In this document: positions 6,255-14,556 of the stretch, piece after piece
Position numbering within the stretch: position 1 is the stretch's first letter
Layout: each line of letters starts with the position of its first letter
From: Chloroflexota bacterium
Lineage (GTDB): Bacteria > Chloroflexota > UBA6077
Direction: 5' to 3'
Length of the DNA stretch: 29,281 nt
Assembly: GCA_021806765.1 (NCBI GenBank)
Contig: JAJZQR010000029.1
Coordinates: 1 to 29,281, forward strand
Translations under genes and position numbers: made by a program
Notes under the pieces: generated by a model
Seen by the model: the letters and a program-made list of their open reading frames with translations, nothing else
What the model was told of the DNA's origin: nothing
The model's database searches: none

Positions 6255-8195
6255 ATGGCCAGCCAGGACTACCGAACCACCTGCACCCGCGACTGCCCGG
6301 ATAGCTGCGGCATCATCGCCACGGTGGAGAACGGCCGCGTCACAAAGCAGAAGGGCGACCCCGAGCACGGCATCACGCGCGGCTTCCTCTGCTCGCGGGG
6401 CAACGACTACCTGAAGCGCTTCCACGACCCGAACCGCCTCCAGTATCCGCAGAGGCGCACGTCCCATGGCTGGCAGCGTCTCTCCTGGGATGAGGCCCTC
6501 GACCTCACCGCGGAGAGGCTGGCCCGCTACAGGGACAACTACGGGCCGCTCTCGGTCCTGGTGGTCAACTACTCAGGCATGCGTGGCTGGTTTGCCAGGA
6601 TCATGACTCGCCTCTTCTGGGCTCACTTCGGCGGCGGGACGTTCAGCTCCGGCGGGTTGAGCACCGAGGCATTCGACGCCGCGCAGCAGCTCGATTTCGG
6701 TGCCGATGGCACCCACGATCCGGAGGACCTGGCCAACAGCTCCGCCTTCGTCCTCTGGGGTAAGAATGTGTATGTCACTCACCTGCACTGGACCACTTTC
6801 ATCGATCGGGCGCGTAAGAAGGGGGCGCCGCTGGTCGTCATCGATCCGGTGCACACCCAGACGGCGCAGAAGGCCGACCGCTTCTACCAGATTCGCCCGG
6901 GGAGCGATGGTCTGCTGGCCATTGGCGTCGCGCGCCGGCTGCTCGAGCGGAACGCCGTGGACGAGGCTTTCATCGCCGATCATGCCAACGGGTTCGAGGC
7001 CTACCGCCAACTGGTCTTCTCGCACACTTTGGAGGAGGTGGCAGCTGCGACCGACCTGGCCGTGGAGGAGATCGACCAGATAGCGGAGCTTTACGCCACG
7101 AAGAGGCCGCTGGCGACGATCATTGGTCTCGGACCGAGCTACTGGACCGATGGCGGCGCGAAGGTGCGGCTGATCGATGCGCTCGCCGCCATCAGCGGCA
7201 ACGTCGGCGTCTCGGGTGGTGGAGCGAGCACCAATTTCGGCGGGCCACCGCCCTTCGACCTGTCGATGCTCGACGAGGCTCCCAGGAGGGAAGTGCGGCG
7301 GGTGCTGCTGCCGCGTCTGGGTGACGACATCCTGGCTGCCGGCGACCCACCACTCAAGATGGGCTGGATCGCGGGCGCCAATCCGGCCGCTGCCGTGCCT
7401 AACAGCAACCGCGTCAAGGAGGGATTGCGCTCTCTGGAGTTCCTCGTGGTGGTCGAGCAGTTCATGTCGGCCACGGCGGAGCTGGCCGATCTGGTCCTTC
7501 CCTGCACGACCTATCTGGAGATGGACGACCTGGTCGCCTCCTACGGCCACAGCTGGCTGGGCTTGTCCCGCCAGGTGGTCCCTCCCCTGGGGGAGACGAA
7601 GCCCGACGGCGAGATCATGCAGGCGCTGGCCCAGCGACTGGGCTTTGGCGATGCCCTGGCTGGAGAGCCCGACGTGTGGATCAGGCGGCTGCTTGCCCCA
7701 TTGGCCCGCGAGGGTGTGACGCTGGAGAGCCTGCTCCGACGGCCGCTGCGCAATCCCCTGGCCCCGGCCGTGCCCTTTGCCGACCGCCGGTTCCGGACGC
7801 CGTCGGGCAGGTTCGAGTTCATCAGCCAGTTCTCGCCGGCCGGCAACCGCCCCGACGGCCTGCATCTGGTCGCAACCAAGACGCGGCGAATGCTGAACTC
7901 GCAGATACTGCCTGAGGATCTGCCCGAGGAGCCGGTGGTGCGGGTGAATCCGGCGACGGTCTCGAGGTTGGGGCTGGATGATGGCCAGCGGGCCTGGGTA
8001 GTAAGCAGAGCCGGTGAGGTCAAGGTGAGGCTGCTGGCCGACGAAAGGGTGCGCTCCGACGTCGTTCTCTTCAACCCAGCGGCCTGGAAGGGCGATCTCA
8101 GCGGCGTAAACCAGTTGCGTGAGACCCTGCTCACCGACATCGGCAACGGCGCGGCGATGCACGAGACAACCGTGACCCTGCGCAGTGCCCGGTAA
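6255..8195 (+). CDS. Molybdopterin (bis-MGD) oxidoreductase catalytic subunit
   Basis: This is a DMSO-reductase-superfamily enzyme. The 646-residue chain begins at ATG 6255 behind GGGAGGGGGAG. The N-terminal 4Fe-4S motif has Cys10, Cys14, Cys18 and Cys46 (CTRDCPDSCG and FLCSRGN). The central MGD-binding regions include VLWGKNVYVTHLHW, VVIDPVHTQTA and WIAGANPAAAVPNSN. The C-terminal cofactor domain contains RMLNSQILPEDLPEEPVVRV. There is no Tat signal, so it is probably cytoplasmic. No electron-transfer or membrane-anchor subunit is next to it, so it may act alone or with a partner encoded elsewhere. The metal ligand residue and substrate cannot be assigned from this sequence; formate-dehydrogenase-like or polysulfide/thiosulfate-reductase-like roles are equally possible. 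Confidence 0.9.
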   Translation: MASQDYRTTCTRDCPDSCGIIATVENGRVTKQKGDPEHGITRGFLCSRGNDYLKRFHDPNRLQYPQRRTSHGWQRLSWDEALDLTAERLARYRDNYGPLSVLVVNYSGMRGWFARIMTRLFWAHFGGGTFSSGGLSTEAFDAAQQLDFGADGTHDPEDLANSSAFVLWGKNVYVTHLHWTTFIDRARKKGAPLVVIDPVHTQTAQKADRFYQIRPGSDGLLAIGVARRLLERNAVDEAFIADHANGFEAYRQLVFSHTLEEVAAATDLAVEEIDQIAELYATKRPLATIIGLGPSYWTDGGAKVRLIDALAAISGNVGVSGGGASTNFGGPPPFDLSMLDEAPRREVRRVLLPRLGDDILAAGDPPLKMGWIAGANPAAAVPNSNRVKEGLRSLEFLVVVEQFMSATAELADLVLPCTTYLEMDDLVASYGHSWLGLSRQVVPPLGETKPDGEIMQALAQRLGFGDALAGEPDVWIRRLLAPLAREGVTLESLLRRPLRNPLAPAVPFADRRFRTPSGRFEFISQFSPAGNRPDGLHLVATKTRRMLNSQILPEDLPEEPVVRVNPATVSRLGLDDGQRAWVVSRAGEVKVRLLADERVRSDVVLFNPAAWKGDLSGVNQLRETLLTDIGNGAAMHETTVTLRSAR

Positions 8196-8318
8196 AGCTA
8201 CGGCCTGTTGCCACAGCGGGGGCCGACGCGGGGATGCGCGAGAGGACCGAGGCTCTGCGGCGAGTGGAATGCAATCCGATCGGAGTGTGGTTGAGATGAG
8301 CCGTTTTCTCCGGCGGCC

Positions 8319-8774
8319 GTGTGGCCGTGGATCGTGCAGATGGGGTACGGGCGCGCCGGCTGGTACAGCTACGATTGGATAGAGTGGCTGATGGGGGCCG
8401 GCAAGTACGTCGAAGGTCGCTCCGCGGTGCGCATCCACCCGGAGCTGCAGGACTTGAAGGCCGGTGACCTCGTGCCCTTTAGCCGTTTCAATGCCATTCC
8501 CGTTACCGCCATTCAGCCCGAGCGTTACCTCGTCATCGGCAACAGCTGGGCCTTCGTGCTGAAGCCGATCGATGGGCAGCGCACGAGACTGGTGGTTCGA
8601 ACTCGGAATCCCGGCTTTCTGGGTCGTTCCGGCCGTCCGTGGGGCCCTATCGTACATGTCCTGGATCTAATACTGAACTACCTGGGCTACGAACCGGGTC
8701 TGCACCTCCTGATGGAGCGCAAGATGATGCTCGGCATCAAGGAGCGAGCCGAACGGATGGCGAAGGGCGGCTGA
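8319..8774 (+). CDS. SRPBCC (polyketide cyclase-like) protein, N-terminally truncated
   Basis: The frame reads VWPWIVQMGYGRAGWYSYDW, a hallmark opening block of a family of small SRPBCC proteins, and runs on to a charged C-terminus. In intact members that block is preceded by roughly 40 or more residues forming the first strand and helices. Here an in-frame TGA at 8292-8294 lies only eight codons before the GTG at 8319, and no ribosome site is evident. The first part of the hydrophobic-pocket fold is therefore missing, and this is probably a decaying gene. Its normal role, binding a hydrophobic ligand, is not known in this family. It lies 124 bp after the oxidoreductase gene. Confidence 0.6.
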   Translation: MWPWIVQMGYGRAGWYSYDWIEWLMGAGKYVEGRSAVRIHPELQDLKAGDLVPFSRFNAIPVTAIQPERYLVIGNSWAFVLKPIDGQRTRLVVRTRNPGFLGRSGRPWGPIVHVLDLILNYLGYEPGLHLLMERKMMLGIKERAERMAKGG

Positions 8775-8841
8775 TGGACGGCGCCTCCAGCCCGCTATGC
8801 CGGCTTCCCCACGCCGGCCCCCAAGGAGAGAGGAGGCGGTC

Positions 8842-8870
8842 TTGACATGCCCCGGGGTAGCCGATAACCT
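8842..8870 (+). promoter_or_regulatory. Promoter of the five-gene ATPase/helicase operon
   Basis: A perfect TTGACA -35 (8842-8847) is followed after 17 nt by TAACCT (8865-8870). The spacing is ideal and the -10 moderate. It lies 54 bp upstream of the first gene of the operon, and no other promoter-like signal is seen in the gap. Confidence 0.6.
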
Positions 8871-8923
8871 TCCCGTAAGGTAAAGCTCGCGCGGGCCTTG
8901 CGCGCACTAGAAGGAGATGGACA

Positions 8924-9706
8924 ATGCCAGACGCGAGCCTGGAAGAGGCCCTGGCCAGAACAGAGGGCGATGCCGAGGCGTCGCTGAAGGCGGCGTCCGG
9001 GGTGGCCGCCTCCTTGAAGCGGCTGCGGGCCGCAGCCCGATCGGGCGACCTTCGCGAGATTCGGCGGGGGCTGGATGCAGCAGGTCAGGCCATCGCAGTC
9101 CTGGATCAGCAGTTCGCCAATACGGCGGAGGGCTGGGACTTCGACGAGGAGGGCTTTCTCTCCAGCGGGGCCTATCTGGAAGAGTTGATCCAGACGGCGC
9201 AGCGGCAGGGGCTGAGACTCTACCGGCAGGACGAGCAGGTTTACTCCTATCCGTCCCTGCTTCGAGTGCTGCCCTCCGAGCGGGCGGTATCCATCGACCG
9301 GGTCAAGGAGAAGAGGCTTCGTCCAAGCGTGTTGGCCGCGCACCTCAAGGATATCCAGGGCCGGCGGCCGCGGTTCAAGTCGGAGGCGTTCCTGGAGTCC
9401 CTCTTCCGAGTCTACGAGCGGATAGTTGTCCACCGCGGCAAGAAGCATGGGGCGGTGGTGCGGCTGAAGGAGCTATACGACTGGCTGACACCACGACCGG
9501 GGGATACCCGCGACTACACACCCCAGGAGTTCGCGAGGGACGTGTACCTGCTGGACCAGAGCGGGATCACCGAAACCAGGAACGGTGAGCGGGTCTCCTT
9601 CCCGGCCGCAACCGGCACCAAGAATGCCGCGGGAGCCATCACGGTCGTGACCCAGGGCGGACAGGAGAAGCGGTACTTCGGCATATCGTTCGAGCGAGTA
9701 GGCTGA
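8924..9706 (+). CDS. Uncharacterised coiled-coil / winged-helix-like protein, first gene of the candidate defence operon
   Basis: The 260-residue protein starts at ATG 8924 behind AAGGAGATG. Residues about 1-70 are Ala/Glu/Arg-rich and likely form a coiled coil. Residues 95-135 contain RLYRQDEQVYSYPSLLRVLP. The C-terminal third includes KSEAFLESLFRVYERIV and YTPQEFARDVYLLDQSGI, a pattern that could be a winged-helix DNA-binding domain, ending in beta strands (VTQGGQEKRYFGISFE). No enzymatic motif is visible. It is followed four bases later by the next gene, so it belongs to the same transcript. By position it may be a DNA-binding or adaptor subunit. I believe similar proteins accompany BREX-type ATPases in other genomes but cannot verify that here. 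Confidence 0.65.
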   Translation: MPDASLEEALARTEGDAEASLKAASGVAASLKRLRAAARSGDLREIRRGLDAAGQAIAVLDQQFANTAEGWDFDEEGFLSSGAYLEELIQTAQRQGLRLYRQDEQVYSYPSLLRVLPSERAVSIDRVKEKRLRPSVLAAHLKDIQGRRPRFKSEAFLESLFRVYERIVVHRGKKHGAVVRLKELYDWLTPRPGDTRDYTPQEFARDVYLLDQSGITETRNGERVSFPAATGTKNAAGAITVVTQGGQEKRYFGISFERVG

Positions 9707-9710
9707 GCCT

Positions 9711-10727
9711 ATGTGCGCGATGCAGATGAGGCCGGAGGACTGGCTGAAGGTAATCCGTGGTGAGTACCTGGACGATTTCGTCCTTCATGGTGGCGCTGCC
9801 GTCAAGTTCGCGGTGCCTGCCGGGGATGCGGAGCGGTCCGCAGCGCAGGCTGGTCTCGAGGCTGCGGCAGCGGCAGCGGGCTATCAGTTCGCCGGGGTAG
9901 ATTCGGCCCTCACCAAGATCCACATGGTCGACAGGCTGTTCCACGAGGTCGCCCGCCAGATAGACTGGGACGGTCTCGCCCTCCGCTTTGTGACGGGGCT
10001 TCTGGAAGAACACGACTACCGGCTCCAGCCGGATCGAGACCACCTGGACCTTCATGAGATCGCAGCCCAGAACCAGTACCAGGAGGCGGAACTGCGGCGT
10101 GACCTGAGGAGGTGGCTCGCGACCCGTATCTACGAGGAGCCCGGTATGAGCCGGGAGTTTCGCGTTGCCATGCTCCGGCTGTGTCAGGCTCGGCTGGACC
10201 CCTCGGACGTCTCCCCTGCGGAGAGCGACGCGATCAAGCAGTGGCTGTGCGGGGAGCTCCGACTGCTCTCGTCCCTCAAGCCTTCGCTGATCTACCAGAA
10301 GATCGCCCGGCACAACGCCCGCTATATGCTGTATTCCCTCGTCCGCTGGCTCCGCCTGAGCGGTCGCGCAGGGCTGGTTCTGGGACTGGACATCACCCAG
10401 TGCGCGGCTGACCGGGCAAGCACTCCGGAGGGTTCGCTCTACTACAGCAAGCCAGCCGCTATGGATGCCTACGAACTGCTGAGACAGCTGGTGGATGGCG
10501 TCGACGAGCTGTCCAACTGTCTGATAGTGGTGCTCGCGTCGCCCCTGTTCCTCACCGATCCCATCAAGGGTCTGGGCAGCTACGAGGCGCTGAAGCTCCG
10601 GATCTGGGATGAGGTTCGCGACCGTGAGATCCCAAACCCGATGGCTGCCCTGATGAGGCTTTCCGGCTCGGCTCCAGATCGGCTGCCTGCTTACCTCTCC
10701 GAAAGGAGCGAGGAACGCCATGGATGA
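9711..10727 (+). CDS. BrxC/BrxD-like protein with degenerate nucleotide site
   Basis: This 338-residue protein looks like a companion of the BREX-type ATPase encoded next to it. Where a Walker A loop would be expected there is FVLHGGAAVKFAVP (about 23-36), with no GxxxxGK[ST]. The Walker B-like strand LVLGLDITQ (Asp227) lacks the following catalytic Glu. Conserved-looking blocks are MREFRVAMLRLCQARLD-type text around 145-165 and QKIARHNARYMLYSLVRWLR near 200-218. It may be a structural, non-hydrolysing subunit pairing with the active ATPase. Starts at 9711, 9720 and 9726 are all possible; 9711 leaves a 4-base gap from the previous stop. Its end overlaps the next gene by 8 bp. Confidence 0.6.
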   Translation: MCAMQMRPEDWLKVIRGEYLDDFVLHGGAAVKFAVPAGDAERSAAQAGLEAAAAAAGYQFAGVDSALTKIHMVDRLFHEVARQIDWDGLALRFVTGLLEEHDYRLQPDRDHLDLHEIAAQNQYQEAELRRDLRRWLATRIYEEPGMSREFRVAMLRLCQARLDPSDVSPAESDAIKQWLCGELRLLSSLKPSLIYQKIARHNARYMLYSLVRWLRLSGRAGLVLGLDITQCAADRASTPEGSLYYSKPAAMDAYELLRQLVDGVDELSNCLIVVLASPLFLTDPIKGLGSYEALKLRIWDEVRDREIPNPMAALMRLSGSAPDRLPAYLSERSEERHG

Positions 10728-12009
10728 GCGGACTCGGCAGCGGCGTGCAATCGAGGGGCTAAGGTCAGGCATCCCCAACAGGGATGCGGTCCAGCTGCTC
10801 GGTTCATCCCAGCCGGAGATCGAGGTCCCCTTCCATCAACTGCTGGCGGGCGCAAAGGAGAGTGCTGCGGCCGGTCAGGCAGGGGGAAGCCTGCTGATAG
10901 CCGGGGATTTTGGCTCCGGCAAGTCCCACCTGTTGGAGCACTTTCATCACCAGGCTCTGGACGAGAACTTCGTCTGCAGCAAGCTGGTGGTCAGCAAGGA
11001 GATGCCGCTGTACGACCCCGCTAAGGTATACCGTGCCGCAGTCTCGGCGGCAGCGGTGCCCGGGGTGGTGGGGGCGCCTCTGTCGGAGTTGGCGGCCAGA
11101 CTCGATCCTTCGCGGCCGGAGTACACGGCTTTTCGAGAGTGGGTGAATGGCAACTCAGGGCTGGACTCCCGCTTTGCGGCCAGCCTCTACCTGCACGAGC
11201 AGATGCGCGGCGATCACGAGATGCAGGAGCGAATCCTGGGCTTCTGGGGCGGCGACCGAATAAACGCCGGCGAGTTGAAGAAGGCGCTGAAGTCGGTGGG
11301 TGCGGGCTCCATGTTCTCCATAGACAGGTCCCCCTTAGGCAGGGATCTGGCGATCCAGCGCTTCAGCTTCACTTCCAGGCTCATCGTAGCCGCGGGATAT
11401 TCGGGATGGTTGTTGCTGCTGGACGAAGTGGAGCTGGCGGGTCGCTACTCCTTCATGCAGCGGGCTCGCTCCTACGCTGAGATCGCGCGGCTGTCCAACA
11501 AGCTGCAGGGCGAGACCATTCCGTGTCTGGCGAGCGTCCTCGCCATCACAGGGGACTTTGAGGAGGCGGTGCTTGAGGGGCGAAACGACCGGGAGCGGAT
11601 CCCGGGCAAGCTCCGGGCTTCCAACCTGCCGGCGCAACTGGCCCTGGCCGGCCAGGCGGAGCGGGGAATGCGATTGATCTCCAAGGAGCGGCTTTCTCTG
11701 AGGCCTCCTGACCAGGCGCAGCTTCTCCGGACCTATCTGAAGACCAAGACCACCCATGCTGCCGCCTATGGCTGGTCTCCTCCGGAGGCCGGCTCTCCCG
11801 AGCGGTTGGGCAGCACCCCCATGCGTACCTACGTGCGTTTCTGGATCAACGAATGGGATCTGCGGCGGGCCTACCCCGACTACTCACCGAAGACGGTAGT
11901 GGCCGAACTCCGCCCCAGCTACGAGGAGGATCGAGATCTGGAGGTACCGCCCGAGGCGCAGATCCAGGAGGATGAGGGTGGGGACGGGGGCCCTCGATGG
12001 GTGGAGTAG
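10720..12009 (+). CDS. BREX system BrxD/BrxC-type P-loop ATPase (DUF2791 family)
   Basis: This is a predicted AAA-like ATPase of the family found in BREX and related anti-phage loci. In the 429-residue chain, Walker A GDFGSGKS lies at 62-69 and is followed by HLLEHFHHQALDENFVCSK. The block VVSKEMPLYDPAKVYRAAV is typical of the family. Walker B is WLLLLDEVELAG, with Asp235 and Glu236 intact. Late motifs include RSYAEIARLSNKL, a DRERIPGKLRA segment and MRTYVRFWINEWDLRRAYP. The ATG at 10720 overlaps the previous stop (ATGGATGA), so translation is coupled. Its exact biochemical role is unknown even in BREX. Here it is paired with an SNF2 helicase. Confidence 0.85.
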   Translation: MDERTRQRRAIEGLRSGIPNRDAVQLLGSSQPEIEVPFHQLLAGAKESAAAGQAGGSLLIAGDFGSGKSHLLEHFHHQALDENFVCSKLVVSKEMPLYDPAKVYRAAVSAAAVPGVVGAPLSELAARLDPSRPEYTAFREWVNGNSGLDSRFAASLYLHEQMRGDHEMQERILGFWGGDRINAGELKKALKSVGAGSMFSIDRSPLGRDLAIQRFSFTSRLIVAAGYSGWLLLLDEVELAGRYSFMQRARSYAEIARLSNKLQGETIPCLASVLAITGDFEEAVLEGRNDRERIPGKLRASNLPAQLALAGQAERGMRLISKERLSLRPPDQAQLLRTYLKTKTTHAAAYGWSPPEAGSPERLGSTPMRTYVRFWINEWDLRRAYPDYSPKTVVAELRPSYEEDRDLEVPPEAQIQEDEGGDGGPRWVE

Positions 12010-12027
12010 CCGGACTACGGTGGTGAT

Positions 12028-12600
12028 ATGCCGATCCCTTTTCGTGATCTGGACAACACGAGCGAACTGGGCGCCGCCGCCTTCCTGAGGCTGGCGCGCG
12101 ATCCCCAGGACGCTGAGTGGTTCGCGGCTCTCTTCCTCGTGAACGCCCGCGGCGAGCCGCTGGAGTTCACCTTCAATCGGGCGGACGTTCCGTCCTCTCC
12201 CCTGTGGCGCGCGGCCGACATCCGCCGGCAGATGGAGCGGAACCTCATCGCCTCCCTGCTCTCCATCTGCCCGCGAGTGCCCAGGCTGCTCCTCTGCCTC
12301 GCTTCCGAGGTGAGCGGGGAGCTGTTCAGTCGTGAGATTCGGCTCTCCCTGCCGGTTTGCAGGGTCGCGAGCGTTCTGGAGACCGCTGCTTACATGGCTG
12401 AGGAGAGGCAGGAATTGCTGGAAGCGACCGAACCGGTGCACCTCTTCTGGTTCCCAGACCGGCCTCCCGAGGGCTCTCAGGAGTCGCAGCTCTTCCAGGA
12501 GCTTGCAGGTCGTGGTTTGCTGCTCGAGCCCTTTGACCGGGCGATGGCCGGTCTGCGGGAGGTGTACGGCCCGTTCGACCGACGGGAGCCCGCCCCGTGA
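12028..12600 (+). CDS. Uncharacterised protein, fourth gene of the candidate defence operon
   Basis: The 190-residue protein starts at ATG 12028, 18 bp after the ATPase gene, with a weak GGTGGTG ribosome site. No known motif is seen. The core reads FAALFLVNARGEPLEFTFNR (about 31-50), an alternating pattern suggestive of beta strands, followed by helical text QMERNLIASLLSICPRVPRL. It lacks a signal peptide and membrane segments, so it is cytoplasmic. Its stop overlaps the helicase start by 4 bp (GTGA). Its place between the ATPase and the helicase suggests a subunit or adaptor of the same complex. Confidence 0.6.
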   Translation: MPIPFRDLDNTSELGAAAFLRLARDPQDAEWFAALFLVNARGEPLEFTFNRADVPSSPLWRAADIRRQMERNLIASLLSICPRVPRLLLCLASEVSGELFSREIRLSLPVCRVASVLETAAYMAEERQELLEATEPVHLFWFPDRPPEGSQESQLFQELAGRGLLLEPFDRAMAGLREVYGPFDRREPAP

Positions 12601-14405
12601 GCGCCGGCTGGTGGCGCCTGGTTGCTGCTGCATCTGCTCCTGTGGGCTGGGGGCGGCGCCCCTCTACTCCGACTCCGGTGGTCGTGCCCCCCGCGGGCCG
12701 GCTGGTCATCCCGTCCCCGATGGCGAGGCGGGGAGCACACCGGACTCCGCCCGGCATTGGGCCCGCTATGGCGGCGAGGTCGCTGCCGCGTGCTGCCACC
12801 GCCGGCAGGGCCACACGCTATCGAAAAGCGCTCGGGATCAGGACGCGCGAGGGCGGCAGCGTGTCTCTGGAGGGGCTCCTCGCTTGGGCGCCGTGGATGG
12901 ACTTCGCGGCCGAAGCGCGCGAGGATACCGAGCCTTCGCGCGAGGCCAACGATGACTCCGTGCCTGTTGCTCTGGCCCGGAGGCTCGCCCTTATCCTCCA
13001 ACTGCCGGTGGAGCTGATCCTCTCAGCTACGGGGCCCGTAGAGTGGCCGGGACAGCTTTTTCAGTACCAACTGGAGGGCGTCCAGGCGCTGCTCTCCAGC
13101 GACGCCCTGTTGCTGGCCGACGACATGGGGTTGGGAAAGACGGTGCAGGCCATCGCGGCCGTCCGGATCCTCGCCCTGCGCCGCCAGCTGGATCGTGCCC
13201 TGGTGGTGGTTCCTGCGGGGTTAGTGCCTCAGTGGCGCCGAGAGTTGGATCGCTGGGCGCCGGAGCTTCGGGTCTCCACCGTTCGCGGGTCGGTGGAGGA
13301 GCGCGCCTGGCAGTGGGCGACCCCGGCCCACATCTACCTCGTGAGCTACGAGACCCTGCGGGTGGATTTCTCGGGCGGAGCCCAGTCTCCCCCGAGACGC
13401 CGCATCTGGGACCTGGTGCTGCTGGACGAGGCGCAGAAGATCAAGAACCGCTGGGCGGACGTCAGCGAAAGGTGCAAGAGGCTGGCGCGACGGCGGGCCT
13501 GGGCTTTGACGGGCACCCCTCTGGAGAACAGCGCCGACGACCTGGCCTCCGTGCTGGAGTTCGTCTCTCCCCTGCTTCCGCCCTTCGAACCGGTGCGGAT
13601 CCGGCCGGGGACCGACCTCGTTCGGATTCAGGGAGCGCTGCAGCTTCGTCGGCGGAAGAGAGATGTGCTGGGCGATCTCCCTCCCAAGCTGGTGAGCGAC
13701 GTCACGGTGGCTCTGGAAAGGGCGCAGCGGGAGAGCTACGATCGGGCCGAGCGCGAGGGGGTGGTTGAACTCTACCGTATGGGCGAGGCTCTGACGGTGG
13801 AAAGCGTGCTGGAGTTGATCATCCGGCTAAAGCAGATATGCAACTTCTGTCCTGTCACGGGGCAGTCCGCCAAGCTGGAAGAGCTGGTAGCGAGATTGCA
13901 CGAGTTGCGGGAGGGAGGGTCCCGAGCCCTGGTGTTCTCCCAGTTCACGGATTCGTCCTTCGGCGCGGCAGCGATCGCTCACCGGCTTCGAGCTTTCCGG
14001 CCGTTGCTGTACACGGGGGCGATGTCGACCACGCAGAGGGATGCGGTGGTCCGGCAGTTCAGGGAGAACCCGGAGCACAGGGTGCTTGTACTCTCGCTGC
14101 GGGCCGGCGGACAGGGTCTCAACCTTCAGGACGCCTCGTACGTCTTCCACTTCGACCGATGGTGGAACCCTGCGGTGGAGCGACAAGCCGAGGATCGGAG
14201 CCATCGGCTGGGACAGACGATGCCGGTGAGCGTGTACCGGTACATCTGCGAGGGGACCGTGGAGGAGAGGATAGCGGAGGTCTTGCGGGACAAGCAGTTG
14301 CTGTTCGACGAGATGGTGGACGACGTGTCGCTGGACCTGCGGGAGAAGCTGAACGCGGAGGATCTGTTCGGCCTCTTCGGCCTCTCGTCTCCCCGGGCCT
14401 CTTGA
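12597..14405 (+). CDS. SNF2-family helicase/translocase
   Basis: This is an ATP-dependent dsDNA translocase of superfamily 2. The start is GTG 12597, coupled to the previous stop. Residues 1-150 form a variable Pro/Arg-rich N-terminus. The SNF2 core then shows motif I DDMGLGKT (about 175-182), motif II LLDEAQ (D277), motif III LTGTPLENS (near 305), motif V SLRAGGQGLNLQDAS and motif VI QAEDRSHRLGQ (530-540). Length is 602 residues, so the core is complete with no extra nuclease or methylase domain. Standalone SNF2 translocases occur as DrmD in DISARM and as partners of BREX-like ATPases. Together with the upstream ATPases it suggests DNA surveillance or processing. Confidence 0.9.
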   Translation: MSAGWWRLVAAASAPVGWGRRPSTPTPVVVPPAGRLVIPSPMARRGAHRTPPGIGPAMAARSLPRAATAGRATRYRKALGIRTREGGSVSLEGLLAWAPWMDFAAEAREDTEPSREANDDSVPVALARRLALILQLPVELILSATGPVEWPGQLFQYQLEGVQALLSSDALLLADDMGLGKTVQAIAAVRILALRRQLDRALVVVPAGLVPQWRRELDRWAPELRVSTVRGSVEERAWQWATPAHIYLVSYETLRVDFSGGAQSPPRRRIWDLVLLDEAQKIKNRWADVSERCKRLARRRAWALTGTPLENSADDLASVLEFVSPLLPPFEPVRIRPGTDLVRIQGALQLRRRKRDVLGDLPPKLVSDVTVALERAQRESYDRAEREGVVELYRMGEALTVESVLELIIRLKQICNFCPVTGQSAKLEELVARLHELREGGSRALVFSQFTDSSFGAAAIAHRLRAFRPLLYTGAMSTTQRDAVVRQFRENPEHRVLVLSLRAGGQGLNLQDASYVFHFDRWWNPAVERQAEDRSHRLGQTMPVSVYRYICEGTVEERIAEVLRDKQLLFDEMVDDVSLDLREKLNAEDLFGLFGLSSPRAS

Positions 14406-14474
14406 TTCCCCGATCCTGCCGAGGACGCGTCTCGGGTCTCTGCCGAGGAATGTTCCCCTGTACATACGTTCCGC

Positions 14475-14502
14475 TTGCCTCACTTGCGCGGCGTGGTACA
14501 AT
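14475..14502 (+). promoter_or_regulatory. Promoter of the toxin-antitoxin pair
   Basis: TTGCCT (14475-14480), a 16-nt spacer and TACAAT (14497-14502) make a reasonable sigma70-type promoter about 54 bp upstream of the antitoxin start. Confidence 0.55.
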
Positions 14503-14556
14503 TGTCGCTAATGACATTGTCGCGATGATGTGACAGGCAGCACTGGGAGTGTCACA
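14501..14556. promoter_or_regulatory. Candidate autoregulatory operators of the toxin-antitoxin pair
   Basis: A direct repeat ATTGTCGC occurs at 14501-14508 and 14516-14523. It is followed by an inverted repeat TGTGACA (14529-14535) / TGTCACA (14550-14556) whose half-sites are 21 bp apart, two helical turns. The right arm runs into the start codon of the antitoxin. AbrB-type antitoxins commonly repress their own promoter, and this layout fits that. Confidence 0.5.

Noticed and set aside
6573..8657. Very long minus-strand open frame (694 codons) opposite the molybdopterin gene
   Set aside because: It is antisense to a clear enzyme gene with Fe-S and cofactor motifs. The translation is Arg/His/Gln-rich with no family resemblance, a typical shadow of high-GC codon use.
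8924..14405. A complete BREX or DISARM locus
   Set aside because: No methyltransferase, PglZ-type phosphatase, Lon-like BrxL, or DrmA/DrmB/DrmC-type gene is present in the window. Only the ATPase family and an SNF2 helicase are shared.
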